Assembly: GCF_004337695.1 (NCBI RefSeq)
Contig: NZ_SJXJ01000010.1
Location: forward strand, 1-64,000
Source of the DNA: Tenacibaculum sp. M341
GTDB lineage: Bacteria; Bacteroidota; Bacteroidia; Flavobacteriales; Flavobacteriaceae
Direction of reading: 5' to 3'
Length of the DNA: 64,000 bases
The stretch's first letter is position 1; each line of letters begins with the position of its first letter. The notes under the pieces are model-generated. The model had not been told where the DNA came from and did no database searches. It saw only the letters and a list, made by a program, of their open reading frames with translations. Below are positions 18,765-27,367 of the stretch, in pieces. The position numbers were made by a program, and so were the translations under genes.

Positions 18765-19357
18765 TATCTTGATCTTGATGTTTTTTATTGAATTGTTTTT
18801 TTGGTTTTGGAAAGAAGAACCGGACTCACCTAGGTTCCAAATAGATATTATAGCCCTAAGGGGCGCGGAAAGAAGCGGCGTACGCGAGTAATGCTATCAT
18901 TTAAGATAGAAAAACTGTATGGTAAAAAAGAGTGATTGTTAGTTTGCATTTAAGTGATAAATAAGATAATTCAAATTCAGTTATTCTTTGTGTAAGAATG
19001 TATTAGCGTCGTCCATTGGGACGTCGTCGTACTGTAATTTGATTTGTCTTATTGTTTGTATGCATGTGGCTAAAGTATAAAAAAAAAGAAAACAAAAAAC
19101 ATTTTTTTGAAAAAATAACATTTAGTTCATCTTATAGGTAGTTTGTACTTAATACTATTTTATAATTGAAAGAGAAAAGAAAGAGGCGATGTTTAGTTAA
19201 AGATACTTAATAATCATATTGATAACAGGGGATTGATTATTGATCACTAAAAAACACATTTCATCATAAAAAAAATACAGTTCGGTAATTTAAAGTTTAA
19301 AAAACTCTTTTTCTGTTGCAGATTTGTAGTGTAATTAATTTTAAAATCGTTCATAAT
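18765..19357. other. divergent intergenic region with a GC-rich island
   Basis: 593 bases between the arginine operon (leftward) and the DUF2141 gene (rightward). The arms GAACC/GGTTC (18817-18821, 18833-18837) enclose a palindromic ACCTAGGT. GCCC/GGGC (around 18854-18864) forms a small hairpin, followed by a GC-rich stretch to about 18892. CGTCC/GGACG lies near 19015-19030. The part nearest the GNAT start would be the arginine operon leader. No protein-coding frame is supported. The rest is low-complexity A/T. Confidence 0.5.
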
Positions 19358-19765
19358 ATGAAAACTATAAATACCTTTTTATTTTTTGTACTAGCCGTTT
19401 GTGGAGCTGTTCAAGCACAAAATATAACAGTAACTGTAAGTAATCCTAAAGGAAATAAAGGAACAATAAAATATGCACTTCATAATAAAACTACTTTTTT
19501 AGTGAGTAAGCCAATTCAAGCAGAAGAAAGCGGAATAAAAGATGGAAAGAGTGTAATTACTTTTAAAAATGTACCAGCGGGAGAGTATGCAATTACCTGT
19601 TTTCATGATAAAAATGAAAATGGAACCATGGATTTTGAATCGAATGGTATGCCTAAAGAACCTTATGGAGCATCAAATAATGTGATGAATTTTGGACCAC
19701 CAAGGTATGAAGATGCAAAGTTTACTGTATCTGATAAAGATGTATCTTTAGAGATCAGATTATAG
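19358..19765 (+). CDS. secreted DUF2141 protein
   Basis: A 135-residue protein with a signal peptide (MKTINTFLFFVLAVCGAVQA). The mature part has the DUF2141 pattern: FKNVPAGEYAITCFHDKNENGTMDFESNGMPKE split over about residues 69-99, with a Ca-binding-like DKNENGTMD loop. The ATG at 19358 is preferred over the in-frame TTG at 19316, because it gives a normal signal peptide. The function of the family is unknown. It lies 60 bases before the kinase gene and may be co-transcribed or be the sensed/controlled product. Confidence 0.8.
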   Translation: MKTINTFLFFVLAVCGAVQAQNITVTVSNPKGNKGTIKYALHNKTTFLVSKPIQAEESGIKDGKSVITFKNVPAGEYAITCFHDKNENGTMDFESNGMPKEPYGASNNVMNFGPPRYEDAKFTVSDKDVSLEIRL

Positions 19766-19825
19766 AATTATTTAAACAAATAGACTGAATAATCTTTACA
19801 GATAATTATAGATAAAACAATATAT

Positions 19826-21184
19826 ATGAAATCAAAAGAGATTCTTTTTTCAAGGAAATATTTTCAAAAAGAAATAACTCACACATTAAAGTTAATGGTC
19901 GGTTTTGGTTTTTTCTTTTGGTTAATAGGAGGAGAGTATACTATGAAACTTCTTTTGATTTCTCTCGGGGTTTCAGCAATGTACACGTTTGTGCTTGCTT
20001 TAATTCAAGGTATTGTTAATGATTATTTAAGTACTAAATGGGACTGGATTAAAGAAACGAATCAACGAGTTTGGGCAGGAATTATCTTTACAGTTGTATA
20101 TACCATTCCAGTAATACTAGGAATCAACTATATTCTGTTTATTAAAATTCAAGGAGCTGATCCGGCTAGTTTCTTTGAAAGAAGTATGATTTGGGTACAC
20201 TTATTTTGGATTCAATTTTCTTTTGGAGTATCTGCTTTTTTACATGCTCGTGATTTTATGTTCAATTGGAAAAAGGCTGCAAGTCAAGAAACGAAACAAC
20301 AACAAATTGTAGCAAAAACTGAAACAGCAAAATTTGAAACTTTAAAAAGCCAAATAGATCCTCATTTTTTATTCAATAGTTTAAATGTGTTGACTTCATT
20401 AATAAGTGAAAATCCGTATCAAGCAGAACGATTTACGACTAAGTTGTCTAAAGTTTATCGATATGTATTAGAGCAAAGAAATAAAGAATTGGTTCCTATT
20501 TCTGAGGAGTTGAAGTTTGCAAAAACTTATATGGAATTGTTACAAATGCGTTTTGAAGATGCGTTAGAGTTTGAATTACCAGAAGTTATTAGTAACAAAG
20601 AAGTAAAAATAGTGCCATTGTCTTTACAATTATTGTTAGAAAATGCTGTAAAACATAATGTAGTGTCAAGTTCAAAGCCTTTGAAAATAGTAATTTATGA
20701 AGAAGAAGGTTTCTTAAAAATTAAAAATAATATCAATTATAAAGAAGCTATTGGAGGTAAAAGTACCAAAGTAGGTTTACAAAATATAGCAGATAGGTAC
20801 GGATTGATATCGAATAGAGTAGTTCGTATAGAAAATAATAGTAGAACATTTACAGTGAGTTTACCACTGTTACAAAGTATAGAAAACATCATGAAAGCAT
20901 CGTCAGATAATTTTGAAAATAATAGTTATATAAAAGCCGTAGAAAAGGTTGAAAAAATGAAAGAGTTTTATCAGAACTTAATTACATATATCATTTTTGT
21001 ACCTGTATTTATATTTATCAATTTACGTTTTTCACCTCAGTTTCATTGGTTTTATTTTCCTGTTTTAGGATGGGGAATAGGAGTGTTGTTTCACGGATTA
21101 GAAGTATACAATTACAGTGTGTTTTTAGGTAAAGATTGGGAAGAGCGTAAGATTAAAGAGTTAATGGATAAGGATAAATTTTAG
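19826..21184 (+). CDS. LytS-type sensor histidine kinase with C-terminal 2TM domain
   Basis: A 452-residue membrane kinase. Four hydrophobic segments lie in residues 20-140 with little periplasmic sequence, so it probably senses something in or near the membrane. The phosphoacceptor is H180 in SQIDPHFLFNSLN, the N-box is LLENAVKH (E272-N273) and the ATP-lid segment is KVGLQNIADRYG (315-326). Residues 368-450 are a separate 2TM domain ending in GKDWEERKIKELMDK, nearly identical to the small proteins encoded next. It probably phosphorylates the LytTR regulator at 22872. The stimulus is unknown. Confidence 0.85.
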   Translation: MKSKEILFSRKYFQKEITHTLKLMVGFGFFFWLIGGEYTMKLLLISLGVSAMYTFVLALIQGIVNDYLSTKWDWIKETNQRVWAGIIFTVVYTIPVILGINYILFIKIQGADPASFFERSMIWVHLFWIQFSFGVSAFLHARDFMFNWKKAASQETKQQQIVAKTETAKFETLKSQIDPHFLFNSLNVLTSLISENPYQAERFTTKLSKVYRYVLEQRNKELVPISEELKFAKTYMELLQMRFEDALEFELPEVISNKEVKIVPLSLQLLLENAVKHNVVSSSKPLKIVIYEEEGFLKIKNNINYKEAIGGKSTKVGLQNIADRYGLISNRVVRIENNSRTFTVSLPLLQSIENIMKASSDNFENNSYIKAVEKVEKMKEFYQNLITYIIFVPVFIFINLRFSPQFHWFYFPVLGWGIGVLFHGLEVYNYSVFLGKDWEERKIKELMDKDKF

Positions 21185-21189
21185 AAAAG

Positions 21190-21489
21190 ATGAATGTGAA
21201 TAGTGTACATGAAGCTCGTTATTTTAGAGCTGTTAAAAAAGTAAAAGCAATAAAATCAGTTTACGCACACATTGTAGTTTATTTACTAGTTGTTTCTATG
21301 CTGATTTATGTCAATCTAAAGTTTACTCCTCATTTTCATTGGTTTTGGTTTTCAGCATTAGGCTGGGGAATGGGATTGTTATCACACATTTTTCAAGTGT
21401 TTGAATGGTATAAAATCTTTCTGGGAAAAGATTGGGAAGAGAGAAAAGTAAAAGAATTAATGAATAAAAATTACAATGATGGAAAATAA
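21190..21489 (+). CDS. 2TM domain protein 1
   Basis: 99 residues: an amphipathic basic start (ARYFRAVKKVKAIK), two membrane helices joined by a short loop with FTPHFHWFWFSALGWG, and the ending GKDWEERKVKELMNK. It follows the kinase stop by five bases. It closely resembles the kinase's own C-terminal domain. The molecular role is unknown; association with the kinase through shared domains is an inference. Confidence 0.8.
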   Translation: MNVNSVHEARYFRAVKKVKAIKSVYAHIVVYLLVVSMLIYVNLKFTPHFHWFWFSALGWGMGLLSHIFQVFEWYKIFLGKDWEERKVKELMNKNYNDGK

Positions 21490-21772
21490 ATATATAGTAG
21501 AGCAACGTTATTTAAAAGCTAAAAAACGAGTAAAAGAAATAAAAGGATTCTACGTTCATTTGGCAGTTTTTCTTTTAAATACACCACTTATTATTACTGT
21601 AAATTTATTGGTATCTCCATACTTTCACTGGTTTTGGTTTTCAGTTTTAGGTTGGGGAGTAGCTATAGGAATTCACGCATTTGTAACTTTTAACGGAGCT
21701 TTGTTTGGTAAGGATTGGGAAGAACGAAAAATAAAAGAGTTAATGGATAAAAATTACAATGATGGAAAATAA
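21476..21772 (+). CDS. 2TM domain protein 2
   Basis: 98 residues (97 from the second ATG at 21479). It has the same two-helix plan with VSPYFHWFWFSVLGWG and ends GKDWEERKIKELMDKNYNDGK. It overlaps protein 1 by 14 bases in another frame. The overlap sequence (ATGATGGAAAATAA) recurs at the next junction. It is the closest relative of protein 1. Confidence 0.8.
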   Translation: MMENKYIVEQRYLKAKKRVKEIKGFYVHLAVFLLNTPLIITVNLLVSPYFHWFWFSVLGWGVAIGIHAFVTFNGALFGKDWEERKIKELMDKNYNDGK

Positions 21773-22106
21773 ATTTACAGAAGAACAGCGTTACTTAAAG
21801 GCAAAAAAAAGAGTGAAAGAAATAAAAGGGTTTTATGCTCATTTTATCGTGTACATACTTGTGAATATTTTTTTAAGTAGCATTATCATATTCGGGAAAA
21901 TGCACGATGGTACCGAGTCTTTTTTTGAGGTAATTAACGATTTTGGAGTATATTCTACATGGATTTTTTGGGGAATAGGAGTGTTTTTTCATTGGTTAGG
22001 AGTTTTTGGTGTGGGCAATGTAGTTTCTAAAAGTTGGGAAGAACGAAAGATTAAAGAGATAATGCAGCAGGAAGAAGAGAAAAACAAAAGATTATTTAAT
22101 AAGTAA
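21759..22106 (+). CDS. 2TM domain protein 3
   Basis: 115 residues. The N-terminal part (EEQRYLKAKKRVKEIKGFYAH) is almost the same as in protein 2. The loop between the helices is longer (about 30 residues, acidic) and replaces the HWFWF loop. It ends SWEERKIKEIMQQEEEKNK. It overlaps protein 2 by 14 bases. It belongs to the longer-loop subgroup with proteins 4 and 5. Confidence 0.8.
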   Translation: MMENKFTEEQRYLKAKKRVKEIKGFYAHFIVYILVNIFLSSIIIFGKMHDGTESFFEVINDFGVYSTWIFWGIGVFFHWLGVFGVGNVVSKSWEERKIKEIMQQEEEKNKRLFNK

Positions 22107-22110
22107 AACA

Positions 22111-22455
22111 ATGAATTATATACAAGATACATACGAAGAAAGTCAATATGTTAGAGCTACAAGAAGAGTAGAAGAGCTTAAAAAGTTTTACAAACATTTG
22201 GCTGTTTATTTGGTGATAAACATTTTTATTTCAACAAATAAAATTATTAGGAATTTAGGAAATGGAGAATCTTTTGAAGAAGCTTTTTTCGATTTTAATA
22301 CTTTTGCTGTATGGTTTTTTTGGGGGATTGCAATTGTTTTGCAAGCATTTAAATTATTTGGATTTAATTTTTTTCTAGGTAAGAATTGGGAGGAAAGGAA
22401 AATTCAAGAAATGATGCAAAAGAACAAGCAACAGCGTAATAATGTTAAATTTTAA
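22111..22455 (+). CDS. 2TM domain protein 4
   Basis: 114 residues, with the start YVRATRRVEELKKFYKHLAVYLVINIF, a charged loop, a second helix beginning FAVWFFWGIAI and the end GKNWEERKIQEMMQK. It starts four bases after protein 3. The FW-G-I second-helix motif is shared with proteins 3 and 5. Confidence 0.8.
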   Translation: MNYIQDTYEESQYVRATRRVEELKKFYKHLAVYLVINIFISTNKIIRNLGNGESFEEAFFDFNTFAVWFFWGIAIVLQAFKLFGFNFFLGKNWEERKIQEMMQKNKQQRNNVKF

Positions 22456-22510
22456 AAATTGAAAAATTGACAGCAATTTTTCATACAGTTTCATCAAAAA
22501 AATAATTATT

Positions 22511-22864
22511 ATGACCCCAAGCATAGAAGAATTTAAATTAGAAAGAATTAAAAGTAAAGTAGAGGAGTTAAAGAAGTTTTACAAACACCTAATAGTATAT
22601 GTAATAATAAATACTTTGTTTGCTTTATCTTCTAACTTTACAGAAATAAACTTTCATATTTTTAGTGGTTATAAGATTACTAATTTATGGACTGGTTTTG
22701 ATAGTTTTAAAATATACCCATTGTGGTTTGTGTGGGGTATTTTTCTGGTGTTAAATGCAATTAATGTATTTGCAATTCCAATGCTTTTAGGAGATCAATG
22801 GGAAACTCGTAAAGTAAAAGAGTTCATGAAAAAAGAGAAAACCAAAAATTTAAATAACATTTAA
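22511..22864 (+). CDS. 2TM domain protein 5
   Basis: 117 residues. The start (KLERIKSKVEELKKFYKHL) and the end (GDQWETRKVKEFMKKE) keep the family pattern but are the most diverged of the set. A 55-base gap separates it from protein 4, the largest gap in this run. It ends seven bases before the response regulator. Confidence 0.78.
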   Translation: MTPSIEEFKLERIKSKVEELKKFYKHLIVYVIINTLFALSSNFTEINFHIFSGYKITNLWTGFDSFKIYPLWFVWGIFLVLNAINVFAIPMLLGDQWETRKVKEFMKKEKTKNLNNI

Positions 22865-22871
22865 AAAAATA

Positions 22872-23627
22872 ATGAAAGTACTAATTATAGAGGATGAAAA
22901 ACCAGCAGCTAGAAGGTTACAGAGAATGTTAAATGCGTTGAATATTGAAGTGCATACCATGTTACATTCTGTAGAAGAGTCTTTAAATTGGTTTCAAAAT
23001 AATGAACATCCCGATTTAATTTTTTTAGATATTCAGCTTTCTGATGGCTTATCTTTTGAAATTTTTGAAGAAATTCCTGTAAAATCTGCTATTATATTTA
23101 CTACTGCTTATGACGAATATGCTTTAAAAGCGTTTAAGTTGAACTCTATAGATTATTTACTAAAACCGATTGATGAAGATGAATTGGAAATTGCTGTTGA
23201 GAAATATAAAGATCAACAACCTGAAAAAACAGATATTCAGGTAAATATTGATGAAATTAGAAAACTGCTAATAAATCCATTAGATAGAAAATATAAAAAG
23301 CGTTTTTCTATTAAAATTGGTCAGCATATTAAAATTATTCATACAGATAATATTGAATGTTTGTACTCTGAAAATAAGGCAACTTATATTCATACCAATG
23401 AAAATAGAAACTATTTAATAGATCATTCTTTAGAACATTGGTTCGAACAACTAGACCCTGAGTCGTTCTTTAGAGTAAATAGAACTTACATTGTACACAT
23501 AAATGCTATTAAAGATATTATTTCATATACAAATTCACGCTTAAAATTGGTGTTACATTCTTATTCAGATAATGAAATTATTGTGAGTAGAGAACGGGTA
23601 AAAGATTTTAAAAATTGGATTGAGTAA
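22872..23627 (+). CDS. LytTR-family response regulator
   Basis: 251 residues. The receiver domain (1-115) has E7-D8, phosphoacceptor D53 (LIFLDIQLSDG), T77-T78 and K98 (YLLKPI). The LytTR DNA-binding domain (about 145-250) contains IECLYSENKATYIHT and the ending SRERVKDFKNWIE. It is the last gene of the operon with the LytS-type kinase at 19826 and is its likely target. LytTR regulators bind direct repeats; no site could be assigned. Confidence 0.92.
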   Translation: MKVLIIEDEKPAARRLQRMLNALNIEVHTMLHSVEESLNWFQNNEHPDLIFLDIQLSDGLSFEIFEEIPVKSAIIFTTAYDEYALKAFKLNSIDYLLKPIDEDELEIAVEKYKDQQPEKTDIQVNIDEIRKLLINPLDRKYKKRFSIKIGQHIKIIHTDNIECLYSENKATYIHTNENRNYLIDHSLEHWFEQLDPESFFRVNRTYIVHINAIKDIISYTNSRLKLVLHSYSDNEIIVSRERVKDFKNWIE

Positions 23628-23688
23628 TTTTTTAGTGTTCATTATTTATGGGTTAAATTTGAAAAGAAAATCAAACTAAACCTTATTT

Positions 23689-24363
23689 ATGGATACAGTT
23701 ACTTCTAACCTAATAAAAGCAGAGCAAGTTGCTTTAGAATTATTCAATGAAGTTGAAAAAAGAAATTTAATTGTTGCAGGTAAAGATGAAAAAACGCTGA
23801 ATACAGAAATTTTTAATGTAGCAAAAGAACTATTTGGTATAGAAAAACACTGGCACAAGAGAATTGTTAGGAGTGGAGAGAATACTTTACATCCGTACAA
23901 AGAAAATCCACCTAATAAAGTTATTCAAGAAGACGATATTTTGTTTTTCGATTTTGGACCAATTATAGATAAATGGGAGGCAGATTTAGGAAGAACTTAT
24001 GTAATTGGAAATAATCTATTAAAATTAAAACTAAAGAACGATATTGAAAAAGCTTGGCAAGAAACGAAGACTTGGTTTGATACTAAAACAACTTTAAAAG
24101 CTTCTGAGTTATTTGCTTTTGTTGTGGAAAAAACAGCCGAGTATGGTTGGGAATTTGGAGGTGAAATAGCAGGTCATTTAGTAGGAGAGTTTCCTCATGA
24201 AAAGTTAGAAGCAGGTAGTGTTCAGTTATATATTCATCCTGATAATCATAACAACATGTTTGATTTAGATGCCAATGGAGAAAAAAGACATTGGATTTTG
24301 GAAATGCATTTTGTTGATAGGGTCAATAAAATAGGTGGTTTTTACGAGCAATTGCTAACTTAA
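23689..24363 (+). CDS. M24-family metallopeptidase-like protein
   Basis: A 224-residue protein with the pita-bread (aminopeptidase P/methionine aminopeptidase) fold. The five metal ligands look complete: D88 (FFDFGP), D99 (WEADLGRTY), H163 (GEIAGHLVG), E205 (WILEMHF) and E220 near the C-terminus. It is short compared with aminopeptidase P because it lacks the N-terminal domain. The substrate is unknown; Xaa-Pro dipeptidase-like activity is possible. It converges on the methyltransferase gene, with 12 bases between the stop codons. Confidence 0.8.
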   Translation: MDTVTSNLIKAEQVALELFNEVEKRNLIVAGKDEKTLNTEIFNVAKELFGIEKHWHKRIVRSGENTLHPYKENPPNKVIQEDDILFFDFGPIIDKWEADLGRTYVIGNNLLKLKLKNDIEKAWQETKTWFDTKTTLKASELFAFVVEKTAEYGWEFGGEIAGHLVGEFPHEKLEAGSVQLYIHPDNHNNMFDLDANGEKRHWILEMHFVDRVNKIGGFYEQLLT

Positions 24364-24375
24364 AATTAAAGCAAA

Positions 24376-25032
24376 TTACAATGTGTACAAGGTAGTTGTA
24401 ATAACACCTTTATGCTCTTTTGCTGTAATGGATAATAATTCTTTTTGATTGGTGATTTTTAAATTGAATGGAGAAGCTAATAAATTTACTCCTGATTTTT
24501 TTTTCAATCGAATACCTAAGCTTGTAACAATATCTTTATTTGGAATAAAATCAGTTTCGGGTAAGTGTTCAGTAATGATTAAATACTTGTATTGAGTTAG
24601 TTTTTTAGTAACATTCAAAATTTCTTCATTTGATAAATGTTGTAACACTTGTCTTATTAATGCGCAATCTCCTTTAGGAAGTTCGTCGTTTGCAATGTTT
24701 AAACAATGAAACTCTAGATTTTCAGCCGTAAATTTTTGCTGATTGTATTTTATCAGGTTAGGAACGATATCTACAGCAATGTATTTTTCTGAATGTTTAA
24801 CTAATTGTTTGCCAATGTTAAAATCACCACAACCTAAATCGCAAACGGTTAAAGGTGTTTTAAATGAGTTTAAAAATGAAGTGACAAATTTTATGTATGG
24901 TTGAACAATATATTCATTGTGCGAACCAGAACCAGAATAGAATTCATCACCATTATTTCCCCAAAGATGCTTTTCATAGATTTGCTCCATAACATCTTTC
25001 GTGGCCCATGGTTTCTTCTTTTCTTTATTCAT
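24376..25032 (-). CDS. class I SAM-dependent methyltransferase
   Basis: 218 residues. Motif I is VCDLGCGDFNIG (63-74), followed by acidic D88 in YIAVDIV for the ribose. A conserved RQVLQHLSN segment occupies the motif IV region. The substrate is unknown. The short gap to the outer-membrane protein gene upstream suggests possible co-transcription, but the functions do not obviously match. Confidence 0.8.
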   Translation of the reverse strand: MNKEKKKPWATKDVMEQIYEKHLWGNNGDEFYSGSGSHNEYIVQPYIKFVTSFLNSFKTPLTVCDLGCGDFNIGKQLVKHSEKYIAVDIVPNLIKYNQQKFTAENLEFHCLNIANDELPKGDCALIRQVLQHLSNEEILNVTKKLTQYKYLIITEHLPETDFIPNKDIVTSLGIRLKKKSGVNLLASPFNLKITNQKELLSITAKEHKGVITTTLYTL

Positions 25033-25056
25033 TTAAGCAAAAACGTGTTTTATGAT

Positions 25057-25557
25057 TTAAAAGAAAACTCTTACAATAGGAGAGATGGCAGATGCATAAA
25101 TACTTCCACTAGAATTGTAAAGTACATCATAACGAACTCCTAAAGAAACATTATCACTTACTCTGTAAGCTCCTCCTAAATATAAAGCAGGATAACTTGT
25201 TTGGCTTTCAACACCTTCAAAACTCTGATTTAAAAAAAGTTGTTCAAATTCTACTGATAACTGAATATTATTGATAGGATTGAAAAGAGATAATAAACTT
25301 ACACTAAATACATTTGATTTTACATTATCTCTTTTAGAGTATTGATATCCAACTCCTGCACCCAAAGAAAACTTTTCGTTAAAATCGTAAACAGCTGTAG
25401 GAGAGATAGCAAAAGTAGTGGTGTTGTTTCCAAAACCAAGACCTAAACCACCACCAAAACGAACGTTTTTCCAAAATGTATTGGTGTCATCATTTTCATT
25501 TTGAGAAAAAGTTAAAAGAGATAGAAAAAGAGTAATTATTAGTAATAATTTTCTCAT
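25057..25557 (-). CDS. small outer-membrane beta-barrel protein
   Basis: 166 residues. It has a signal peptide (about 1-18, ending LLTFSQ), then alternating hydrophobic strands such as RFGGGLGLGFG and FSLGAGVGYQYS, and a final strand ending in aromatic FF (SPIVRVFF), typical of outer-membrane barrels. About eight strands are expected. The role is unknown. Confidence 0.78.
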   Translation of the reverse strand: MRKLLLIITLFLSLLTFSQNENDDTNTFWKNVRFGGGLGLGFGNNTTTFAISPTAVYDFNEKFSLGAGVGYQYSKRDNVKSNVFSVSLLSLFNPINNIQLSVEFEQLFLNQSFEGVESQTSYPALYLGGAYRVSDNVSLGVRYDVLYNSSGSIYASAISPIVRVFF

Positions 25558-25642
25558 AATAAAGAAGTTAAAGTTACTTATAAATATAACAAATATTCAT
25601 CAGTTCGCGAGCTATAGTATAAAAACAATATATAATCAGTAA

Positions 25643-26668
25643 TTATTCAGCCTCACTTACATTAGCACTTTTAAAAGTAGCCATGTTGTTTAAAAAAGTT
25701 ACTGCCGATTTAACTATTGGAAAAGCCACAGCAGCACCTGAACCTTCACCTAATCGCATACCTAAGTTCAATAATGGTTTTGCTTGTAAAAAAGATAACA
25801 TTTTTTCGTGACCTTGCTCTCCAGATGTATGTGCAAATATGCAATAATCAATAATATTTTTATCGATAGCATATGCAGCAAGTAGGGCAGAAGTAACAAT
25901 AAAACCATCAATTAAAAGAGTCATTTGTAAAGTAGCAGCTTCTAACATTGCACCACACATCATTACAATTTCAAAGCCTCCAAAAGCCGTTAAAGCTTCT
26001 TCAGCAGATGAAACTGTATGAAGATTATACACTTTTCTTAAAATTTCAGCTTTTTTTACAACACCTTCATCATTTAAACCTGTTCCTTTACCAACACATT
26101 TTTCGATAGGAGTATTTGTAAAGTAGCTCATCAACAAAGAAGCTGAAGAGGTATTACCAATTCCCATTTCACCAAATCCTACAATATTGGTTCCTTCACT
26201 GTAAATTTTTCTAATAATTTTTTTACCAGTTTCTAAAGCTAATTCAAACTGCGCTGAAGTCATCGCTTTCTCTGCAGCGTAATCTTTAGTTCCAAAGTCT
26301 ATTTTATGATGAAGCAATCCTGGAGTATTTTCAAAATCAGCATTCACACCAGCATCAATAATATGTAAATTGATATCGTTTTGCTTGCAAAAAACATTAA
26401 TAGCCGCTCCACCGTTTAAAAAATTGAAAACCATTTGTTGGGTAACTTCTTGTGGGTAAGGACTGACAGCATTATTTTTTACTACACCATGATCTCCTGC
26501 AAATACTAAAATAGTAGGCTTAGAAATAACAGGATTCAACGTATTTTGAATTTCTCCTATTTGTTTTGCAATGGTTTCTAAAGTTCCCAAAGCACCAATT
26601 GGTTTAGTTTTAAAATCTATTTTCTCTTGTAAATCAGCGATTAATTCTTTAGAAATAGCAGGTATCAT
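25643..26668 (-). CDS. cobT: nicotinate-nucleotide:dimethylbenzimidazole phosphoribosyltransferase
   Basis: 341 residues. It makes alpha-ribazole phosphate for the lower ligand of cobalamin. KTKPIGALGTLE, FAGDHGVV and GFGEMGIGNTSSAS are CobT motifs. E308 in LGEGSGAA matches the catalytic Glu (E317 of the Salmonella enzyme, from memory). It follows cobU by seven bases. cobS and cobC, often next to these genes, are not in the window. Confidence 0.93.
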   Translation of the reverse strand: MIPAISKELIADLQEKIDFKTKPIGALGTLETIAKQIGEIQNTLNPVISKPTILVFAGDHGVVKNNAVSPYPQEVTQQMVFNFLNGGAAINVFCKQNDINLHIIDAGVNADFENTPGLLHHKIDFGTKDYAAEKAMTSAQFELALETGKKIIRKIYSEGTNIVGFGEMGIGNTSSASLLMSYFTNTPIEKCVGKGTGLNDEGVVKKAEILRKVYNLHTVSSAEEALTAFGGFEIVMMCGAMLEAATLQMTLLIDGFIVTSALLAAYAIDKNIIDYCIFAHTSGEQGHEKMLSFLQAKPLLNLGMRLGEGSGAAVAFPIVKSAVTFLNNMATFKSANVSEAE

Positions 26669-26675
26669 AAAAAAA

Positions 26676-27179
26676 TTATTTTAAAGTTAAAGGTAAGCCA
26701 GATACCATAAAAGTAGCTTTATCAGCTCTTTGTGCAATGTATTGATTCATCCAACCTTGAAGTTCTGTAAATTGTCTACCAGATTTAGTTTGAGCATGCA
26801 ACCCCATTCCTATTTCATTAGATATAATAATAATAGTAGCATTTACTTTTAACAGTTTATCAAACTCTTCTTTAGCTAGTTGTAGTGATTTTTCTACATT
26901 GTATTCGGTATCAGTATAATAATTGGTAAGCCATAGTGTAACACAATCAATAACTACAGTGGCATTTTCAGGAATAACAGCGGTAATATTTTTCTCCTCT
27001 TCTAAGGTAGTCCAACGTTCATCTCTTTCGTTAATATGTCTTTGTACTCTTTTTTTAAAGTTGTCGTCCCAAATTCTAGAAGTTGCCAAATAATAAGGAT
27101 TATCGGCTAAAGATTCTGCTAATTGTTGTGCATAGGCACTTTTTCCAGATCGTTCACCACCGCTTATGTAGTATATCAT
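26676..27179 (-). CDS. cobU: adenosylcobinamide kinase / guanylyltransferase
   Basis: 167 residues. P-loop SGGERSGKS (6-14), H48 in RHINERDERW (the guanylylated His by analogy with H46 in Salmonella) and VIDCVTLWLTN are present. It activates adenosylcobinamide to the GDP form for joining to alpha-ribazole. It is the first gene of a cobUT pair. The 188 bases upstream were checked for a cobalamin riboswitch; no B12 box was recognised. Confidence 0.92.
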   Translation of the reverse strand: MIYYISGGERSGKSAYAQQLAESLADNPYYLATSRIWDDNFKKRVQRHINERDERWTTLEEEKNITAVIPENATVVIDCVTLWLTNYYTDTEYNVEKSLQLAKEEFDKLLKVNATIIIISNEIGMGLHAQTKSGRQFTELQGWMNQYIAQRADKATFMVSGLPLTLK

Positions 27180-27367
27180 TGTACTTTGACTTAGTTGGTA
27201 GCAAAGATTGTAATTTTTGTTGAAATATTACGATTTACAACAACTGATTTTTATTGTTTACAAAGCTTTGTATAAAAAATCGAACCTGTTTTTTGCGGGT
27301 AATCTAGCTAAAACAAATCCGATTATTAAATATTGTTGCTACAAATAAAGTAGCAGCAGTAAGTTAT

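Noticed and set aside
18865-18900. Stretch resembling a piece of 16S rRNA (GCGGCGTACGCGAGTAATG).
   Set aside because: The resemblance is short and there is no further rRNA sequence on either side.
27180-27367. Possible cobalamin riboswitch upstream of cobU.
   Set aside because: No B12 box or recognisable core was found; only a small GCTAC-type hairpin, more likely related to the SDR gene end.
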